From NCBI GenBank assembly GCA_003762615.1, contig RIAZ01000020.1:1-64000 (forward strand): a DNA stretch of 64,000 nt, read 5' to 3'. This document shows, piece by piece, positions 61,022-64,000 of this stretch. The first letter of the stretch is position 1; each line of letters begins with the position of its first letter. The translations under genes were made by a program, and so were the position numbers. The stretch is from Muribaculaceae bacterium Isolate-037 (Harlan) (GTDB lineage: Bacteria > Bacteroidota > Bacteroidia > Bacteroidales > Muribaculaceae). The notes beneath the pieces were generated by a model, which saw only the letters and a list, made by a program, of their open reading frames with translations, did no database searches and was not told the DNA's origin.

Positions 61022-63136
61022 ATGAAAAAAATCTTATTGTCAACGGCAGCCGCCCTTCTTCTGGGCATGCCACTAACCCAAACAGTGATGGCTGATTCAC
61101 AAAATCCATTCCTGACGGAATATACCAATAAATATGGTATTCCCCCTTTTGAGAATATCAGTATATCCGATTTCATACCTGCGATAAAGGCGGGTATAGC
61201 GGAGCAGAAGGAGAATATCTCCGCGATAACAATGAATCGTGCTGTGCCCGATTTTGACAACACTATTCTCCCGTTGGAGAATCTGTCGCCGATTCTCGAC
61301 AGGGTGACAAGAGTGTTCTATCATTATGACAACGCGCTTTCAACTGATGAGTTTGCCACAATGGCAGAGGAGGCTATACCTTTGCTCAATGAGGCATCCA
61401 ACGAGCTGAATCTTGACGAACAGTTGTTTGAGAAGATAAAATATGTGTATGACAACCGCGACAAGCAGAAACTGACTCCTGTGCAGAAGCGGGTCGTGGA
61501 GAAATACTACAAGAAGTTTCAGGAACAGGGTGCGGCTCTCCCTGCTGAAAAGAAGGCTCAGCTGATAAAGGTGAATGATGAATTGTCGAAGCTCTTCATC
61601 CAGTATAATAAGAATCTTCTGAATGCCACCAACTCATTCTTCGTGACGGTATATGACAAGGCGGATCTTGCCGGTCTGCCGGAATCATCTGTAGCGCAGG
61701 CTGCCGATGAGGCATCAAAGCGTGGTCTTGATGGTCTTTGGGTCTTCACCCTCCATGCTCCGAGCCGTCTGCCTGTGTTGCAGAATGCCGAGAACCGTGG
61801 TTTGCGTGAGGCTATCTATAAGGGCTATACGAACCTTGCGTCATACGGGGAATACAATAATTTCCCGGTGATAGAGAAAATCGTGAAACTGCGTGCGGAG
61901 AAGGCTAAAATCATGGGCTTTGACAACTTTGCGCAGATGATGACTTCTCGCGTGATGGCAAAGACTCCCGAGGCTGCCACGAATCTGTTGATGCAGGTGT
62001 TTGAACCGGCTGTACAGAGAAGCCATGAAGAGGTTGCCGACATGCAGGCTGTGGTCGATGCTGAGAAGGGTGGCTTCAAGATTGCACCCTGGGATTATTA
62101 TTATTATGCCGGAAAGGTGAAGAAGCAGAAATACAATCTGGAGGAATCGGATGTCAGACCTTATTTCTCACTTGAGAACGTGCTGAAGGGTCTGTTCTAT
62201 TGCGCTGAGAAACTTTACGGTATAAAGATGGTTGAGATGCCGGATGCCCCGAAATATATGGATGAGGTGAAGGTGTATGAGGTGGTTGACGCCAAGACCG
62301 GCGAACATATTTCAGTCTTCATGACAGACTATTTCCCACGTGCAACAAAACGTCAGGGCGCATGGATGGAGGAATTGCAGAATGCCGGACTTTATGAGAA
62401 TGGCGAACAGCGTCGTCCGATAGTCTATAATGTCGGTAATTTCACCCGCCCGGTCGGCGACACTCCGGCTCTTCTCACAATAGATGAGGTGGAGACTACT
62501 TTCCATGAGTTCGGACACGCCCTGCAGGGAATGCTCACCCGCGCACCTTACCGTTCAATCTCCGGCACAAGCGTAGATCGCGACTTCGTGGAGCTTTGCT
62601 CTCAGATCAACGAGCACTGGGCTTTTGACCCCGAAGTGCTTAAGGTGTATGCCCGTCATTACAAGACAGGCGAGGTGATTCCCGATGATCTCGTAGAGAA
62701 ACTTCAGAAATCATCCAAGTTCAATCAGGGCTTCGTGACCACAGAGCTTGCAGGCGCGGCTCTTCTTGACCTTGAATGGGGTCAGACAGACGGAAACGGT
62801 ATAGACGTGCCGTCGTTTGAGGCAAAAGTGACAGAGAAAATCGGTATGCCGGAGGAGATCACATACCGCTACCGTTCTCCATATTTCAAGCATATATTCG
62901 GAGACGATGGCTATGCATCGGGTTATTATACGTATCTTTGGAGCCAGGTGCTTGAGGCTGATGCATGGGAGTTGTTTGAGCAGAAAGGTATTTTCGACAA
63001 GAAGACAGCAGATTCCTTCAAGAAAAACATCCTTGAGAGCGGCGATACGGAAGATGCTATGGTTCTGTTCAAACGATTCCGCGGACATGAGCCGGATGCC
63101 GGTGCACTCCTTCGTCTGCGTGGGTTTGCTAAATAA
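61022..63136 (+). CDS. M3-family zinc metallopeptidase (peptidyl-dipeptidase type)
   Basis: 704 residues. Signal peptide about 1-24 (MKKILLSTAAALLLGMPLTQ, then TVMA), so export to the periplasm is expected. The helical body leads to the active site TFHEFGHALQGML (HExxH with H495, third ligand Glu about 25 residues on in RDFVELCSQINEHW). The C-terminal region YRSPYFKHIFGDDGYASGYYTYLWSQVLEADAWELF is diagnostic of the Dcp/M3A group. Removes dipeptides from the C-terminus of oligopeptides. No link to the PUL was seen. Confidence 0.94.
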   Translation: MKKILLSTAAALLLGMPLTQTVMADSQNPFLTEYTNKYGIPPFENISISDFIPAIKAGIAEQKENISAITMNRAVPDFDNTILPLENLSPILDRVTRVFYHYDNALSTDEFATMAEEAIPLLNEASNELNLDEQLFEKIKYVYDNRDKQKLTPVQKRVVEKYYKKFQEQGAALPAEKKAQLIKVNDELSKLFIQYNKNLLNATNSFFVTVYDKADLAGLPESSVAQAADEASKRGLDGLWVFTLHAPSRLPVLQNAENRGLREAIYKGYTNLASYGEYNNFPVIEKIVKLRAEKAKIMGFDNFAQMMTSRVMAKTPEAATNLLMQVFEPAVQRSHEEVADMQAVVDAEKGGFKIAPWDYYYYAGKVKKQKYNLEESDVRPYFSLENVLKGLFYCAEKLYGIKMVEMPDAPKYMDEVKVYEVVDAKTGEHISVFMTDYFPRATKRQGAWMEELQNAGLYENGEQRRPIVYNVGNFTRPVGDTPALLTIDEVETTFHEFGHALQGMLTRAPYRSISGTSVDRDFVELCSQINEHWAFDPEVLKVYARHYKTGEVIPDDLVEKLQKSSKFNQGFVTTELAGAALLDLEWGQTDGNGIDVPSFEAKVTEKIGMPEEITYRYRSPYFKHIFGDDGYASGYYTYLWSQVLEADAWELFEQKGIFDKKTADSFKKNILESGDTEDAMVLFKRFRGHEPDAGALLRLRGFAK

Positions 63137-63162
63137 TTGATAATTGATAATTGACAATTGAT

Positions 63163-63198
63163 AAGAGACGCGGCTCCGTCAAGGGGTGCGCGTCTCTT
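63163..63198 (+). terminator. Terminator after the M3 peptidase gene
   Basis: AAGAGACGCG (63163-63172) pairs with CGCGTCTCTT (63189-63198) around a 16-nt loop, followed by TC. It is preceded by four degenerate copies of AATTGATA (63135-63162). Confidence 0.75.
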
Positions 63199-63222
63199 TC
63201 CAAATAAAGCCGATATACTGTT

Positions 63223-64000
63223 ATGATAGAGGAGAAATATATGCGCAGGGCATTGCAACTTGCCCGAGGCGGAGAGGGACGCGTCGCGCCTAATCCGATG
63301 GTGGGCGCGGTGGTGGTCGCTAATGGCAGGATAATAGGGGAGGGTTTTCATCGCACGTATGGCGGTCCTCATGCAGAGGTCAACGCGATAGCCTCCGTGC
63401 TGCCGGAGGATCGTGAATTGCTCTCCGAAGCTACAATCTACGTCACGCTTGAACCATGTTCGCACTACGGCAAGACGCCGCCGTGTGCGAAACTGATTAT
63501 CGATACCGGCATACCGCACGTGGTTGTCGGTGCTCCCGACCCGAATCCGCTCGTGGCAGGACGCGGCGTGAGGATGATGCGTGAGGCTGGCATAAGGGTG
63601 GATGAGGATGTGCTGAAGGATGAGTGCATCGCGCTGAACAAGCGTTTCATGACGGCGCACACTTCCGGCAGACCGTGGATACAGCTCAAATGGGCTGAGA
63701 GTGCCGACAGACGCATGGCGGGTGTAGACGAGGAGGGGCGACCGGTGCCGGTAAGGCTGTCGTCGCCGTTGTCGTCGGTATGGATGCATAGGGAACGTGC
63801 GAACGTTGAGGCTATCATGGTGGGTGCGAATACGCGCCGCATCGACAATCCGCGTCTTGACGTGCGCTATTGGGGTGGTAGGAATCCGAGAGTGGTTGAC
63901 TGCTCCGGAGAAGTGGATTGCCGCCGTCTCGTGGAAGACTTGCGTAAGGAGGGGGTGACTTCCCTTATGGTGGAGGGTGGGGCGAAACTTCTCAATTCAT
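63223..64000 (+). CDS. ribD: Riboflavin biosynthesis deaminase/reductase, partial
   Basis: The first 259 codons; the gene runs off the window edge. N-terminal CMP/dCMP-deaminase-like domain: MRRALQLARGGEGRVAPNPMVGAVVV, zinc motif GGPHAEVNAI, and TLEPCSHYGKTPPCAKLI with the two zinc Cys. The reductase domain begins RPWIQLKWAESADRRMAG and includes MVGANTRRIDNPRLDVR. Carries out the deamination and reduction steps that follow GTP ring opening. No FMN riboswitch is visible in the short gap upstream. Confidence 0.95.
   Translation, partial: MIEEKYMRRALQLARGGEGRVAPNPMVGAVVVANGRIIGEGFHRTYGGPHAEVNAIASVLPEDRELLSEATIYVTLEPCSHYGKTPPCAKLIIDTGIPHVVVGAPDPNPLVAGRGVRMMREAGIRVDEDVLKDECIALNKRFMTAHTSGRPWIQLKWAESADRRMAGVDEEGRPVPVRLSSPLSSVWMHRERANVEAIMVGANTRRIDNPRLDVRYWGGRNPRVVDCSGEVDCRRLVEDLRKEGVTSLMVEGGAKLLNS

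Noticed and set aside
63137..63222. FMN riboswitch before ribD
   Set aside because: The 86-bp gap holds only a repeat and a terminator stem; the conserved RFN core is absent.

Overview
The window is a chromosomal segment of a Bacteroidota bacterium, almost certainly order Bacteroidales. A gut Muribaculaceae- or Bacteroidaceae-like genome is my guess, not something I could test. The signs are a SusC/SusD pair with surface-type lipoproteins (Cys followed by acidic residues), a hybrid two-component system (HTCS), BACON domains, a Nudix-type arabinose regulator, and promoters of the Bacteroidota type (TTTG, 19-21 bp, TAnnTTTG). I see no rRNA, phage, integrase, insertion sequence or CRISPR array. 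There is one tRNA gene.

Region 1 (0.2-1.3 kb): an Rpn/PD-(D/E)XK family gene with a 12-bp tandem repeat inside its coding sequence.

Region 2 (1.5-28.9 kb): a polysaccharide-utilisation locus (PUL). A leftward operon encodes GH97, GH43 and GH127. A divergent rightward operon encodes a second GH127 (lipoprotein), SusC, SusD, two DUF4859-like surface lipoproteins, a small secreted protein and a BACON/DUF6055 lipoprotein with an HExxH site. Past a duplicated-domain lipoprotein and a broken GNAT cassette, a third operon encodes a second HExxH DUF6055 protein and the HTCS sensor. The three PUL promoters share one architecture: two TTGKACGATT-like boxes 21 bp apart, with the proximal box 37-38 bp upstream of the -7 element. 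This ties them to one regulon, most simply that of the HTCS. The enzyme set (two beta-L-arabinofuranosidases, GH43, a probable alpha-galactosidase GH97, two putative metallopeptidases) fits extensin-type hydroxyproline-rich plant glycoproteins better than plain arabinan. That is an inference.

Region 3 (29.1-37.0 kb): a leftward L-arabinose operon in transcription order: aldose epimerase lipoprotein, sodium/sugar symporter, AraR (Nudix family), araD, araA and a ribulokinase-type FGGY kinase. A 29-bp palindrome sits on its promoter. Arabinose released by the PUL would enter here.

Region 4 (37.2-48.3 kb): tRNA-Leu(UAA), a FadL-type porin, an SF1 helicase, and a complete histidine operon hisG-D-C-B-H-A-F-IE.

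Region 5 (48.3-64 kb): a 47-residue orphan, two tandem AAA-ATPase/PD-(D/E)XK proteins, a 38-residue membrane protein with a palindromic operator, a Bax-inhibitor-1-like protein, argS, an HU protein, a GH3 lipoprotein, two overlapping rhomboid proteases, an EEP-family hydrolase, an M3 peptidase and the first 259 codons of ribD.

Many intergenic gaps hold short degenerate repeats, each with its own unit, several arranged as two inverted halves.
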